DNA from: Nymphaea colorata
Taxonomy: Eukaryota > Streptophyta > Magnoliopsida > Nymphaeales > Nymphaeaceae
Assembly: GCF_008831285.2 (NCBI RefSeq)
Contig: NC_045140.1
Location: 7,622,505-7,686,504, forward strand
Length of the DNA stretch: 64,000 nucleotides
Direction: 5' to 3'
The position numbers and the translations under genes are program-made. Shown here one piece after another: positions 1-12,654 of the stretch; position 1 is the first letter of the stretch; each line of letters starts with the position of its first letter. The notes beneath the pieces are model-generated. The model was not told the DNA's origin and did not search any database. It was given only the letters and a program-made list of their open reading frames with translations.

Positions 1-43
1 CATATCTTGTGACCTGTCTAGAATCCTTTCCATTATATGTTAC

Positions 44-172
44 CTGCCTCGATCCACCGTGTCTAGTCCAGCTTGAATGTTGTCCTTTTCATTAAGATTG
101 GTAAATGACTTGCAAGCATCAGCTTCAACATCATCAACCTTATCAGCATTTTCCGATTTGAAATTGCCTCCA
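44..172 (-). CDS. Possible internal exon of an unidentified gene at the left edge
   Basis: Read on the minus strand, this 129-nt block is open in one frame (one leading base, then about 42 codons) and gives an acidic, coding-like peptide with runs such as ENADKVDDVEADACKSF and NLNEKDNIQAGLDTVDRG. It is bounded by an AG acceptor (CTCTAG) at the high side and a plausible GT donor (CAG|GTAACA) at the low side; the frame stops right after the donor, as expected for an intron. I do not recognise the protein, and no second exon is visible to the right up to the LINE relic. It may instead be a stray open stretch or a pseudo-exon. If real, the gene lies to the left of the window. Confidence 0.25.
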
Positions 173-2600
173 CTAGAGCATTAACAAGTACCCCATGCTT
201 TTTTACTTATTTATATATGGGTGCCCCTTGAATTTTAAGATTTATAATGTCAGTGCCACTTACATAGAAATTTATGTCTCCACCACTGTGAATTGCATTG
301 TTTTTCTATTTTCTTCTTTTTGCTTTTGTACTATATAAGCTTTGCCAACGATATACTTAGTGACTTCTCACATGGTGTCTTACTTTAATATAATTTCCAT
401 CACATTCTCTTTCCTCTTCTTCCCCTTCCCAAAATGCCTTCCACCAAGCATTTGATGGTAAAACATCTTTCAAATTTATAATTAAGTGCAACAGATATCA
501 AATGGAATCAAACTATAAAGAGTTAGGTTGGAACTTGGAACTTTCTAATTACATGACAAAAATATCAATTGACTAAAATGTCAACATGCATGTGCTTATA
601 AGTGAGGCCATACGTCAACATGATTATAAGTGAAAAAATACCTGTAAAATATAAAATTTGCTCCAGTTTCTAACCTCTTAGCCACAGGTTTCGCCTTGTT
701 TCAAAAAACAACATATTGCAATAAAATCTTCATTTGTAGCTCAATGCATTCAGAAAAAAAAAGATAAGAATAAAAATCACATTGTTTCAAGGCTAGCAAG
801 TTTCTTTGGTTAAAAGGTTCAAACTCTGGCCATTTCAATAAGGATGTAAAAAGGAATCATAAATTCATAATTAATAAAAAATCTAAATATGCAATATATT
901 ATACATACATTGAATGTATAGTGAAAGATGCAGGATAAAAATTATGAATTCATGACCAAGATCTTTTACTTGCCTATGCGTGGAAAAAAAGGGTTGCTGG
1001 CCAACTTGGTAATCATCATGTTCTACCACCCCATTCACACATGAAAGCACAGGTGAAAGTGAACATGTTTACTCCTGAATATGTCTTGAGAAATAACACA
1101 ATAAGATACATAAGAAAGCAAGAATAAAGTAATAAATAAAGGTCAATGCAGATTTAGAACATTAGTAACGACGTTAGTGGCTGACATTAATAAAAAAATT
1201 CCCAACATGCTCCAATATTTCAACTATTTCTGGTAGGATATACAAGATCCATTTTATGCACACAAATTTGTGCCCTCAACTCATATCATGACAACACCTT
1301 AAAGTTTGTTTTAGTTAATACAAGATTTAATCATAACACAACATAATCGAATATTCTGAACTTGAAGCCACATAAATAACCATAGAAAATATTTATGTGC
1401 CTCTAGCTAGTAGTAGCCTATAAAGTTGACAAAAAATGAAATGAATAAAATTAGAAAAAGGGTAAATAAGGAAGTGAAATCAAATTGCCAAAGAGTATTT
1501 ATGCCTGGAATTTGGAGCAAGAAATTAATTGGTTGTGTGATAAAGACAGGCAGAAGCGACAGAGTTCATTAACAAGTAGCATTTAAATCTTATGAATTAG
1601 TATTTCAACTTAATATATTTGTTGTGCATTTTTCTTTAATTTCTAAGAATACATTTAAGAGTACTGGTGAGATAAGGTTACAGGTTGGTCATCAAACGTT
1701 ATCAATTGGAAGTGTTTGCTCAATGTCATAAGAAAAGGGAAGGGTATTACAGTCACTTCGTTCAATTGACTATTGTTTCACCTAAACTAGGAGATAGTGG
1801 TAAATATAGGTCCTTGCTGCTTCATTAGATTGACCATTTAAATAAGCTAAACATAAGGCTTCTTGAGCAAGAGATTCATCTATTCCTCTTAAGATGTATA
1901 ACAAAGGAAAAAGTTAGGTACCTAACTTCAAACCTAGAAGAGACAAGATCAGATGAATTATTAACTTGCAAGGCATATAGGCAAAATAGAAAGATAGAAG
2001 GAGGTTAATTGCTGGAAAAATGTTGAGGGTTGACAAGGGTTGACGTGTACTAATGATGCCCAAGACAAAGTATGTTGATGGTGGAGAAGTTAGCTTACCT
2101 AAGCAAGTTAGTTCCCAAGATGATTTTTAGCATAGCCTATGGAACTTGTTGTGTTTATAACTCATCACTCAAATTGAACTGCCTGGATATCAATTTTGTT
2201 GAAAAATGGCTTCTAGATGTAAAAAAAAAAAATTGTTACTAGTAGTACATTATAGATCTTCGATCACTTAACTATAACATACAAACTTGGTTGAAAATTC
2301 TTTTGAGAATCTAAGTGACTAGCTTGTTTAGTAGCTAGCTAGTAGAATGAGACATGTTATACTATTTCAGCTATCTTATAAGGATGAAGACATATCAACA
2401 TTTGTTATATATGTGTGTTTTCTATGTATAAGCCTATGTGTGTATAATATATGATTGCAGACTATTATTGTGTCATTTTCACTGCACAATTGTAGCTTGT
2501 GGCTTGAACATATCTACAAGACATGAGTTCCTTGAGAGGCAACAATCAAAATCTGAGGCATTAATTAAAAATGTGTTTGCATATTCAATATTGTAGAGGA
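173..2600. other. AT-rich intergenic stretch, no gene seen
   Basis: Dense stops in all frames, many short A/T runs, no recognisable protein motif, no long repeat and no RNA gene that I can identify. Confidence 0.6.
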
Positions 2601-2639
2601 TTTGAGAGTTAAAAACTACAATTTTGCATAACAATATGA

Positions 2640-5600
2640 TTGTTCCTTTTCACTTGGCTTGTTAAACCTAGTTTGATAATGACCAAATCAAGTTATACGA
2701 ATGAAATGAGTCTTATTTTCAAAAAGTTTAATCCCTCAATTGGGTTTGTTCTTGACTCGATGATTACCACTCACAGCATGAAGGTAATCATGGACAGGTA
2801 CCACAATTATAGATATGTGTCTAATGCTGAGGGTTCAAATGGTGTAGTTAGAGTCTTATGTATGTGGAAAGAAGAGGAGATGGAAGCTTCTTATGTGGCT
2901 GCTGATCAGAACTGGGTTGGTGTCTCCTTTCATATATTAGCGGACAATAAGTTTTTGGTTGTGTTTGGTGTCTACCTGACACTAAAGTTTGGGGAAAGGA
3001 TGCAAAGCTTTTAGCAGCTAGAGGCTCATTTGTCTAGAGTTCAAGGGCCGGTGATGTTAATTGGTGATTTTAACACCATGTTGAGCAGTTGTAACAAATC
3101 GGGGTCAACACCTTCAGCTCGTTCCTATATATCCTTTAGTTGCTTCATTTATGCTTGCAGGTTAAAAGAGGTTGAAGACAGAAATAAGAGGCTCACATGG
3201 TCGAACCATAGACAAGGACAAGATTAAGTGCAATGTAAACTGGATTGGTGCCTTGTCAATGACGATTGGTAGACCATTTTTGGAGGTGAGGGCAGCCTTA
3301 AGGTTCAAACGTCGGCTAGTTCAAAACCACTATGCGCTTATCTACCAGACTAGGGACATTAGGGATGATTTTAGGGGTAAGAAGCCGTTTATATTCTTTA
3401 AGCCTTGGTTGATGGACAAAGAACGCAAGGCAGTGATTTTTGAAGCTTGGAAAGGTGAGGTCAGGGGGTGCTCCATGATGTGTCTTCTAGTTAAGCTTAA
3501 TTGATTGAGAATGACGCTTTTAGATTGGAATAAGAATTCCTTTGGCAACCTTAGTGGTAACATTGATAACCTACAAAGCAGTTTGGAGGTTTACAGGGAG
3601 CATGTGAAACAAGTAATTGAAGGTGTACTAGATGATGAACATAGTGAAGAGTATCAATGAAATTATGATTTGCCTAATCCCTAAGAAAGTTGAAGATTTT
3701 AGACTTATCTCTTTATGCAACACTATACATATGCAAAGGTTATTGTTAACAGAAAGAGGGGTTCTGGTACAAAGCAGGCTTTTCTTAAGCTGGATTTGAA
3801 GAAAGCTTATGATAGAGTTTCCTGAGCCTTCTTAGCTAATAATATGCAGTTTTTGGGGTTTCATTCCAGATGGATTGCTAGAATGATGAAGTGTGTAACC
3901 TCTGTGGCTTATGAAATTCTTGTGAATGGAAGGATGGGAGAGTAATTCGATGGGAGGCATAGGCTACGACAAAGTGATCCTTTGTCCTCTATCTCTTTCT
4001 TATTGTCATGGAAATGTTCAATAGACGGCTCATGAAGGAAACAATTAACAAAAACGTCCTTGTTCCTAAAATCCAGCATGTGCTATGTTGCTTGCTGACA
4101 ATGTGATTATGGTGGTTAAGGTCACCAAGAGAACTATTACTACGGGTGGTTAAGGTCACCAAGATAACTATTATTACTATAAAAGTTATTTTGCATGATT
4201 TTGAAAGCCCTGCTGGCATGAAGGTGAACAAACAAAAGTTTGAGATTTTTGCTAGAACCATGGTTAACTGCCACACGTTGAAAATTCAGAGGATCTTACA
4301 ATGGTCTAGTGGGGACCACCCTTTGGAGTATCTTGCGCTTCCTCTGTTCTTGGGAAGCCTAACAGAAGATCTTTGTTTGCCACTCCTCACTAAAGTGAAA
4401 AAGAGGTTGGCTGGATGGAAGGCTCGGATCTTGTCCTACGCAAGTCGGTTATGCCTCATCTGGTATGTGTTGATGACCTTGCCTTATTGTTGGATGATGG
4501 CATTTAGATTGATAAAGGTTGTCTTAAAGGGAATAAAATAAGCTTGTATCAAATTTTTGTGGACTGAGGAAGCTGGTTCAATACACATGCATCTTGTTAA
4601 ATGGGACCGACTGCGTATGCCTCTAGAGGAAGGAGGAGTTGGAATAAGAAGGCTGGAGGAAATGAGCAATGCGATGCTAGCCAGCAGATGTTATCAGCTT
4701 TTGACCAGTGGTGACCCTTGGAAAACATGTTAAAGGAGAGTATTTGAGCTTTCACAGTCTTTGGACCCCCAAGAGATCCCCTAATCAAAGCTGGGGCTGG
4801 AAAAGATTGCGATGGGAATGAAGCTGGATCCAAAACAAAGTTTGGGTGGAAAGTTGGGAATGGAGAACAAATTAGGCTTTGGATTGATCACTGGTCGGGG
4901 CAAGTCCTCATCAATAGAGTTGATGGGAATTGGTATGTGTTGCTTTGTAGTGAGTTAATATCAGTATTTGAGAGCTAACTCGTGTTAATCAAGAAAGTCT
5001 GTCCCTTGCCATTGCTATGCATCTTGGAGTGTCTATTGCTAACAGTAGGCTAAGGGATAATGAGGATGGTTTAGTTTGGAGTGATGATGGTAAGGCGAGT
5101 TTCAAGACAGGAGAGATTCTCAAGAAGTGTCAAATTCATGGTGCTATAGAGTGGTGGAAAAAGAAGATTTGGACTAGCCACACCCCGGCCAAGAGCTAGT
5201 GGCACTCCTACATTGCTTGTGAAGGTAGAGTACTCACACTTGATAGAATTCAAAAGGCTGGGACTCAACTAGCAAATTGTTGTTCATTTTATCTTTGTGC
5301 TAAGGAAACTAATGCCTATGTCTTAATAAAATGTAAAATAGCTAAGGAAGTTTGGAGGTGTATTGCTGCAAAGTTTGGTAGAGTGAAGTTTCCCCAAGGT
5401 GAGATTGCAGCTGATTTCAAAAGATGGCTACAAGCTAGGATATCGGAGAAGTGGAGGTGTCGGTGCTGGAGGATGACTTTCTTAATTGTTTGCTAGAATA
5501 TGTGGTGCCTCAGAAACAAATGTTTCCGTGACCGTCTTGAACCCCAGATTAGTATGTTCAAAAGAGAAATTTGGAGGAACTACATGGATAGCTTTTCCTC

Positions 5601-6230
5601 TGTCAAATGTCCTCCTCAAACAGAAATTAAATTGAGAATTTTGATGAAAATTGGGCTCTACAATGTTGACACCATCGGCTTGGATAGAAATGGAATGTTA
5701 ATTAACACTGTTAGAGCTCAAACCGAGCATAGACTGAAAATAGCTGTATTAAGCTATGTGGATAATGGGCAAATGGGATGTGTGGTGATTATCAAGGATC
5801 GTAGAAGGATTCATGAAGGAGAAATGAAAGTATTGGAGCACATTCTTAGATTCCATAAAGAATATGGTGGCGACTATGTAATCATTTTCCCTACTAAAGA
5901 TTGGGTGAGGAATACTAGACAAAAACTGGAAGGAAGAAGGTCAAATGCAGGCTGGACTGGGTGTCTTGACCAAATTCAGATGAGAATTTTTGTGGAGCAG
6001 GGTGCTGCTACAGTTGACTTTGGACGTCTGATCATAGATTATGCCAATGCTCCTCATGACTATTTTGCTAACTTGAATATGTATAGGCATAGTTTGTAGG
6101 TTATGTTTGTTATCAAATTTTTTTGGTAAAGGGTTAGGTCAATTCTTTGTGCTCATTGTAAAGGTCTGTTTTGGACTTCCCTTGTATATATCTATTTTGT
6201 TGGAATGAAGGTAAAGGGCCTAACCCCCAA
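2640..6230 (+). mobile_element. Decayed LINE (L1-type) retrotransposon
   Basis: Frame-broken remains of a plant non-LTR retrotransposon in the usual order. An endonuclease piece carries GPVMLIGDFN (about 3045-3074) and further on KRLTWSNHR. The reverse transcriptase fingers/palm piece LDLKKAYDRVS lies at about 3790-3822. The second palm motif reads LADN (about 4090-4101) where LINEs have F/YADD, so the catalytic aspartate pair is broken. Thumb-like KKRLAGWKARILSYASRLCLI follows at 4400-4460. A zf-RVT-like segment lies near 5220-5370 (RVLTLDRIQKAGTQLANCC). The last block, 5500-6099, is an open frame of 199 codons that may be the C-terminal RNase H-like region of plant L1 elements; I rate that weaker. 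Many stops and frameshifts make the element inactive. The ends are approximate; I saw no clear poly(A) tail or target-site duplication. Confidence 0.8.
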
Positions 6231-6839
6231 GCAAACTCTTTACTTTAAGTTATACCAACACTATTTCTTTTTTGAGAAATGCATTCCAATCTCAAAGTTG
6301 CTCTAGGTTGAATTGTTTTCCTAAACACAAAATGGCTGGTTGAAATAGATATTAGTATATACAAATGAATTTGTATATGAGAGTTTTCTAGTGGTTTTTT
6401 TTTAAACATATCCTCTAATGTATGCCTAGCACTTTATCTTCACATTCATTCATTATTTTATGTTAATTACTAGAAATGGTAAGAAAGAGAGAGAGAGAGG
6501 TTCTGTGTAAGCACCTACCTCTATAGTTGCTCCATTCTCACTTACATTTGTGGGAGAGAGTTTTTCTTATATATTCAGAAATTCAAATTTTGGGCACATA
6601 TTTAGAAGGATGTGATCATTTAATGCCATGCACTATTTTCATCATCTTAATATTGTGTCCAAATAAAAACAGATCATTGACTTTTGCCACATGATTCTCT
6701 CTTTTATTAATTGAACAACCATATATTCTTTTATGTCACTATGCAGTGAATCTAAATTATCGTGCTGAAAATCCAACCTTCCAATTATTGTCTTCTTTAA
6801 CTTCTAATCGCCATCCTTGATAGTATTTTCAACACCCCC

Positions 6840-7240
6840 ATCCTAACCCAACTTTGTAGCAAAATGTTGAGCTTGGACCATAATAAATTGAAGTTACTAA
6901 TTGGTAAAGCCTTGGTAAGCACGTCAGCAATTTGGTGGGATGATGGCAAGTATTGCACCTAAAGTTCTTGTTTGGTAGTCTAGTCGCAAACAAAGTGGAC
7001 ATCTAATTCAACATGTTTGTTCCTATTATGAAGCATAGGGTGCACAACCATATAGGTGCACTAATATTCTCATACTATATTGTAGGAATGGTAGATGAAG
7101 CAAGAGACAATTCATCTAATAAAAATTGTACCCAAAATCATCTGTTCATGAGCATCTATAGGAAAAATGAGAATTCTTCTTCCCTCAACTTCATGAACTG
7201 CCATATCTTAAAGCTCTAAGGGTCTTTCCAACCAACTTCA
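6840..7240 (-). mobile_element. Fragment of a copia retrotransposon (RNase H, 3' end of pol)
   Basis: On the minus strand the stretch 6870-7060 reads like the end of copia RNase H: NRNKHVELDVHFVCD, then TTKQEL.VQYLPSSHQIADVLTKALP. This matches the family's usual 'NKTKHIELDxHFVR...ADxLTKALP' ending, with two stop codons inside. Upstream on that strand (7060-7110) comes YENISAPIWLCTP, a decayed version of the preceding 'DNxSAxxLAxNP' motif. It faces the opposite way to the copia relic that begins about 600 bases to the right, so the two are separate insertions or an inverted rearrangement. No LTR was recognised for this piece. Confidence 0.65.
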
Positions 7241-7896
7241 TCATGGTGGGGGAGTTGTCCACTATTGACACCCAAAAACTATCATTCAATAAAAAAAGAG
7301 GTGTGAAACCAACTGTCTACACCACCTACCTTATCCACCACTCCAAAACCGGTCTCGTTGTGCCAACCCCTAATGCTAGTGATCAAAGGAAAATCTGATG
7401 AGGGTTGCCAAGAATCTTGGGGTGGAGGCCCTGCCTTTAAACCCTCTCTCGAAGCTTCTCTCAGACCCTCTCTCTACTGGTGCATCAAATCTAAATCATG
7501 TGGAAGATCCAAATAATCTAAGAAAACTGAAATCAAGTCTAACGGTTTCAAATCCAAATGGTAGCTGTGCAAGTTCTCTTAGATCATGATAATGCCTGAG
7601 GCTCATCTAGATAATGATAATGCATGAGCCAAGATCGACTAGCAAGTTAGCTGCTTTAAATGTGGAGCCAATAACATTAAATGTGAAGATCATTCTAGGC
7701 AACAAAATCATATTGCCATATCTTGTGGAGATCAGTATTGTAAATTGAAAGAGCATAATAAGAGGAAAGATTCATTCTCTAGTGTGTGTGTGTAATCCCT
7801 CAACAATTTTAGTGGATTTCTCTCTCTAACTGAGTTTATAGAGCCATAGATGTTGGAGTGTTCAATTTCAAACCCCATAACATTGTTCTTGTTCAC

Positions 7897-7913
7897 TCTC
7901 TCTTTCTCTCTCC

Positions 7914-7948
<35 letters not shown>
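7897..7948. repeat. CT microsatellite
   Basis: Imperfect (CT)n run inside the presumed LTR of the copia relic, immediately before the primer-binding site. Confidence 0.9.
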
Positions 7949-8411
7949 CCCTGTTACAATCATGGTATCAGAGCAATAGGACAGGATCTTGGATTCTTCA
8001 TTTGATTAAGTAGTATTGCTCGATTGGCCTTTCGGTTCCTGGTTTTCTTTCAGCACCATGGCTGCTTTAGATTTTAAACACATCACCATTTTAGATAGGA
8101 GTCACTTCCTTTTTACAAGAAATGCCTACCCCCAAGATTTTCCTAATGTGAAGTTGAATGCGACAACTTATTGTGGGAGTTTCAGTTTACTCTTCTTTCA
8201 AAAACTTAGTTAAGGTTTTATTGATCGGTTGAAGTTGTGTCCCTGTAAAATGTGTTACAAAAATAATGTTTATAAACTAAACCCTGAGTATGAAAACTGG
8301 GTATGCCATGACCAACTTCTCCTAACTTGGCTCATTTCATCTCTCAAAATCTATCCATGCCAAAGTCGTGATACTCAACAACTCATACGAGGTACGAAAG
8401 GGTCCTAAGAG

Positions 8412-8609
8412 AAGAGGTGAAGCCAGAATTTTTCATTTGGGGGGTGGGGTGTGGGCGGGGGTGGGGGGTGAATTATGGTTTCAAAAATTTAACAGGCACC
8501 GAAATATTACTTTTCGAAATTTTTATATGGGATGATAATAACATTTTTTAAAGTTATATGTAAATTTTTTTGTCTTTTTAGGGGTGCCAGGCCCTTGGCT
8601 CTGCCCTTG
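8412..8609. mobile_element. hAT-like MITE, family B, inserted in copia gag
   Basis: A 198-bp non-autonomous element flanked by a perfect 8-bp target-site duplication, CCTAAGAG (8404-8411 and 8610-8617). The right terminus, read inward, is CAAGGGCAGAGCCAAGG; the left is a decayed version, AAGAGGTGAAGCCAG. Size, termini and interior (a G-rich block next to the left end, AT-rich middle) match the second copy at 16998-17194, in opposite orientation. An 8-bp duplication and CAxGGGC termini are typical of plant hAT-derived MITEs. It splits the copia gag reading frame and is therefore younger than that copia copy. Confidence 0.8.
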
Positions 8610-9261
8610 CCTAAGAGGACCTATGTTGTGCACCAATGGTCCAGAGTTATGTAGTTGAAGGAGCAACTACATGGTCTCAAGAAGGAGAAGATATATATTG
8701 ATTAGTACTTCTACAAGCATAAAATGATATAACATCAACTTGCTATGGGCTCTAAATCTATGACAAAGAAGACATGATAGTTCATATTTCTTGTGGGCTC
8801 TCAATTGAGTATGCTACCTTTAAGACATCTATTTCTACATGCACTAATCCACCAATACTCTCTGAACTTCATGGGCTCCTTCTATCTCAAAAGGCTCCAA
8901 TTAGAGACTTAGAGAGTGGCTCTAATGCTACTGTTCTTCCTTATGAAGATTTCAGGAGGAGCTAAAAGTGTTTCTTGAGAATAATTTTTATTGTAAAAAA
9001 ACTTGAATTTCTAAAGCCCTGCACAATCCCGTGGGCCCACCACCGCTGGTTGTTCATTCTTTATCACAAGTTACGAAAAGAACATGCCAACAAAAAAGCT
9101 TTATGCAATTGTCCAATGGGTCCAAGTTAACACATTTGATCAAGTTATTGAAGGTTATGAGTTTCATTACTTAATTATTTAATCTGAATTGGTATAGTTT
9201 CCACCTAACCCTGACCCAACGACAACCACAAAGGGGAGATCTAAAAATCATGTGCCAGGAG

Positions 9262-9284
9262 TTTTTTTTTTTTTTTTTTTTTTT
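9262..9284. repeat. Poly-T run
   Basis: Run of 23 T, possibly the tail of a minus-strand retrotransposed sequence, but no parent element was recognised next to it. Confidence 0.8.
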
Positions 9285-9594
9285 ATAGAAGTTGAAAAAT
9301 CTCATTCGGATGCGCACTTACCCGAGTAAAAAGAGTCCTAAAAAAAAAAAAGAAAACTGCTTTAAGCATTAAATTATGAAGAACACAAACTTCCTAATTC
9401 TGAAATCATAAACGCGGATTGACACGGAGTATCTTTTTGGCTTTCTTAAAAGTAATTGGAAAGACCCTGAGGGGGCAAGCAAAATTCTTACCAACATGAT
9501 ATTCTTGACATATTTCCAAATGGAAGAGTTTCATTATTTTTTTCCTATTAATTAGGTAAATAAATTTTTATAAACGAGCAAAGTGTCATTAGAG

Positions 9595-9619
9595 TATATA
9601 TATATATATATATATATAT
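9595..9619. repeat. TA microsatellite
   Basis: Uninterrupted (TA)n run of about 25 bp. Confidence 0.9.
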
Positions 9620-11292
9620 CATCAGTCTGCAAGTATTTAGATTCTCATACATATAACTACATGATGAAAACACAGTGAAAGTAACAATTTAATTTGTCGT
9701 GTTTTCTTTTATTAATCCTTTTCCATTTTTCTCGCTGTATTCAAGCTCGGTCTTGCGGACGGCCGACGCGGGGTCTCTAATTTGCTACGAGGAGGTGTCC
9801 AAGGACAAGGATGTAAACCGTTTGGGTGCAGATCAGATCCCACTGTTGCCGAATTCAATTTAATCGGATGCTATGTAATTGGATTTGGATGTGAATCTTA
9901 TTTTGTAAAACTAATTTCAGTTCCAACTGGCATATGATCCAAGATTTATTTGTAATCGGATCCTTGTTGGGGCCTAATTCAAAATTAATCAGACTTGGTT
10001 ATGAAACTGCGTACCAATTTTTGAGTGTGATTAACAATCAGATCCAGATTTGTTTATCAAAATCCGCTAAAATGTATTTCAAAGAATATAGATAATAATC
10101 GTATATATCCGATCCGTTACTTTTCTGTCCCTACCAAGCGAAAAGCGGATTCCATCACCTGCAGAATGAGGTCGTAGATGGTTGGTGATGATTTAGCGGC
10201 GGGACCCAAGAATTGACAACCGAGAAAATTCCTACCCTTGGTTTTGGAAATCCAACGGTCGAATTAAGGCCTTATCCACATTAACCGTCCAAAATGGAGC
10301 TCCAACCTCCTTTATTCATGGTGGGCCTCGCCCCGCTTCGTTCAGGGCCATCCATTTACACCAACAAAAATTAAAATAGAATTAAAAAAGACAATTAAGC
10401 CCTCAGACACATAACGTCCTTATCTTGTTCCGCAAGACGATGGAGAGAGTACGGCTCATGACCCCAGTTTCTTAGGAGGTGTTAGTCTCTTATAATTAAA
10501 AAGTATTTCATCGAATGGAAACCCCAACCCGAGTTTTGGTTTTTCAAGCCTCCAATGCTTGGCATTTTAACAACCACATTTTCTAAGAGGTCGTGTAGTC
10601 GTGCGTACATGCTCAATTCAATTGGAGCATTTCTTAATTTTCTAGATCACTCCTCCGTTGTTAGTTAATCATGACCAGAAAGTAAAGCCAACCTCGACCC
10701 CGGACAAGCTGCAGAGCACCTTGTTAGCTGGTTGACCGAAGAATTTTAAATCTCTAAATAATAGTTGCAAATACTATAATAGAGCCATTGTGTTGCTTAT
10801 ATTTTGAATTCAGTGGCTTTAATAAATCACCCATAATCGTTTTGAGTTTGCCCATATATGAAAATGTGTATTCTTAGAGTATTATAAGCACAACAACAAG
10901 TAACGTTATCACTAGTATTATAAGCACAAACATGACTGCTTGTGATGAATAGGATTGTCAGTACCATCGAAGGTGCTGGCCGAGAGATCAAGTCCAAACA
11001 TGACTGTAGTGAATGACACAGCCGCTCATTGTGCCAATCCACATATGGAACATAGTGGACAAATGGCCATTTCATGGTCAGGATCCAAAATTTAGAGAAT
11101 CCTCTTTTCATAATAATTCTATCTTCCCTGTATCGGGAGAGGTGGAGTTTTAAGACCCTTTCCAGCATCTTCTTTCTCTCTTCCTTTAATAATGGTTTCC
11201 GCAAATGTTGGCTTGATGTCGATTTTCATTTCCATTGACGTTGTAACCCTTAAATAAAGTTGTTACTTTTTTTCCAGCCTGCTCCACCCCGA

Positions 11293-11512
11293 TCAATGAA
11301 AAGAAATTATATGAAAAAAATAAATTTTTTTAATTACATTATGTATTTTTTAGATTTGAATTCAATTGGTCTAATTTAGAGTTTGAATTGGATCATAAAA
11401 AAATCAATAAAAAAAATTATATGAAAAAAATAAATTTTTTTAATTACTTTATGTATTTTTTAGATTTGAATTCAATGGGTCTAATTCAGAGTTTGAATTG
11501 GATCATAAAAAA
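11293..11512. repeat. Tandem duplication, 110-bp unit, two copies
   Basis: Two head-to-tail copies with a period of exactly 110 bp (for example ATGTATTTTTTAGATTTGAA starts at 11341 and again at 11451). The copies differ at only a few positions, so the duplication is fairly recent. It lies about 1.1 kb upstream of the INT1-like start codon. Confidence 0.9.
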
Positions 11513-12654
11513 AAAAAATTTTGTGACTCTCCTTATGTCCCTCCTCAATTGATGTGTCCAACAGTCAAAAGTAGAATAAAGTTAAAATTCAACGAATATA
11601 TATATATTAATTTTATTATTTTTTGGGGGCTAAAATTAATTAGTCAACAGACACCCTTTAAACCCGATTTGATTGGTGGCCCTTGCAGCCAGCGCCACGA
11701 ATCGAAAATATGGCAGTTGGTGGGTCACTGAGCATGGTCACGGGCATTTATGGAAATTAACTGAGTCTACTTGACAGTCTCCGGGAACCATTCTCCACAT
11801 CTGCCAAATCACTCCCAATTGCTGGTGCAGTTCCTTCGTGCAGTTTGGCTCTTCTTCCTTTTATTTGGAGCCTGTAAATTCCCCCCATCTCCTTGTGTAC
11901 TTCATCCAAGCCCTTCTCTTGTCATCATCAGTTGTTGCAATGTTGATACTCGGAAAAAGAGTCTTGTTCCGTTCATGATCACGTTTGTTGAGGCTTTCTC
12001 CTTCTTTGTCGGTTGTTTTTCTTCCTCGTGACACGCGATTTTAAGTCTCTTGTTTTTTTATCAATCGACGGCCCTTTTTTGGTGGTCTAGCTGTTCTCTG
12101 GGAAGTCCCGACCTGTCCCCTTTCCCCCTTTGTTTGTTGTCTTCCCGTTTGGGGTTGCTGTCTCTTTCCTGGCTCTTGATTAATTAAAGGCCATTTCTGT
12201 GCAAACTTGTGATCTTTTTTTCATTTTAATCAGTTGGGAGTTTCTTTCGATGCAAATCACCCTTTTGAATGTTTTAATGAATCGAAGCAAGGACTTGGGG
12301 AAGCGAAGCTCCTACCAATTGGGTACCTTATTGGTGGAAAGACCAATTTAGTTTCCTCTTTTTTAATTTTTTTTTCCTGGAAATGAACTCCTATTTTCGA
12401 GTGGAGGGGCCTTCGTTGAGTTCATCACATTCCTATTGTTTACCTATCTAAACAATTTCGCAGTTTTCTTGTCTCTCTCTGAGCCAATCATTTTCTCCAA
12501 GAGTTCAAATATTTCTTTAGAATCTTCGATGGGTAGCAACGTGGTGATAGTTTTCTGAGATTTTTGAGCTTAGCTGTGAAAATCTCCATTAACAGTGGAT
12601 TTGTGAACAAGCAAAGCAAAGAGTTTCAGAAGGCAGGATCAGGGAAAACACAAA
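11513..12654 (+). other. Presumed promoter and leader region of the INT1-like gene
   Basis: No coding exon is visible between the tandem repeat and the ATG at 12655. The last 800 bases are pyrimidine-rich, as plant leaders often are, but I cannot place a TATA box or transcription start with confidence, and a leader intron cannot be excluded. Confidence 0.35.

Larger units (their letters stand above)
7851..8990 (+). mobile_element. Copia retrotransposon relic: LTR end, primer-binding site and gag
   Basis: The sequence TGGTATCAGAGC at 7963-7974 is the classic copia primer-binding site (complement of initiator Met-tRNA). It follows directly on a CA-ending LTR (…ACAATCA, last base 7962). A possible short LTR starts with TGTTGGAGTG at 7851 and contains a long CT run. 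A copia gag (gag-polypeptide/UBN2 type) follows in broken frames. NPEYENWVCHDQLLLTWLISSL (8280-8345) resembles 'NPxYxxWxxxDQLLLxWLLSSL'; after the inserted MITE come QWSRVM.LKEQLHGLKK and then a stretch of about 63 codons (8774-8965) with IVHISCGLSIEYATF and PPILSELHGLLLSQ. No pol region follows, so the copy is truncated to the right. Confidence 0.75.
8991..11292. other. Intergenic, no gene seen; short A/T repeats
   Basis: No convincing coding frame. It holds a poly-T run (9262-9284), a TA run (9595-9619) and, at 9820-10110, a degenerate stretch rich in GGATTTGGAT/ATCGGATCC words that resembles the GGATCT-rich block at 30.2-30.8 kb. The 125-codon minus-strand open stretch at 10827-11204 has no recognisable domain. 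Confidence 0.6.

Noticed and set aside
5500-6099. 199-codon open frame as an independent gene
   Set aside because: It follows directly on LINE zf-RVT sequence in the same sense and its start resembles the usual continuation of LINE ORF2, so it is treated as the LINE C-terminus.
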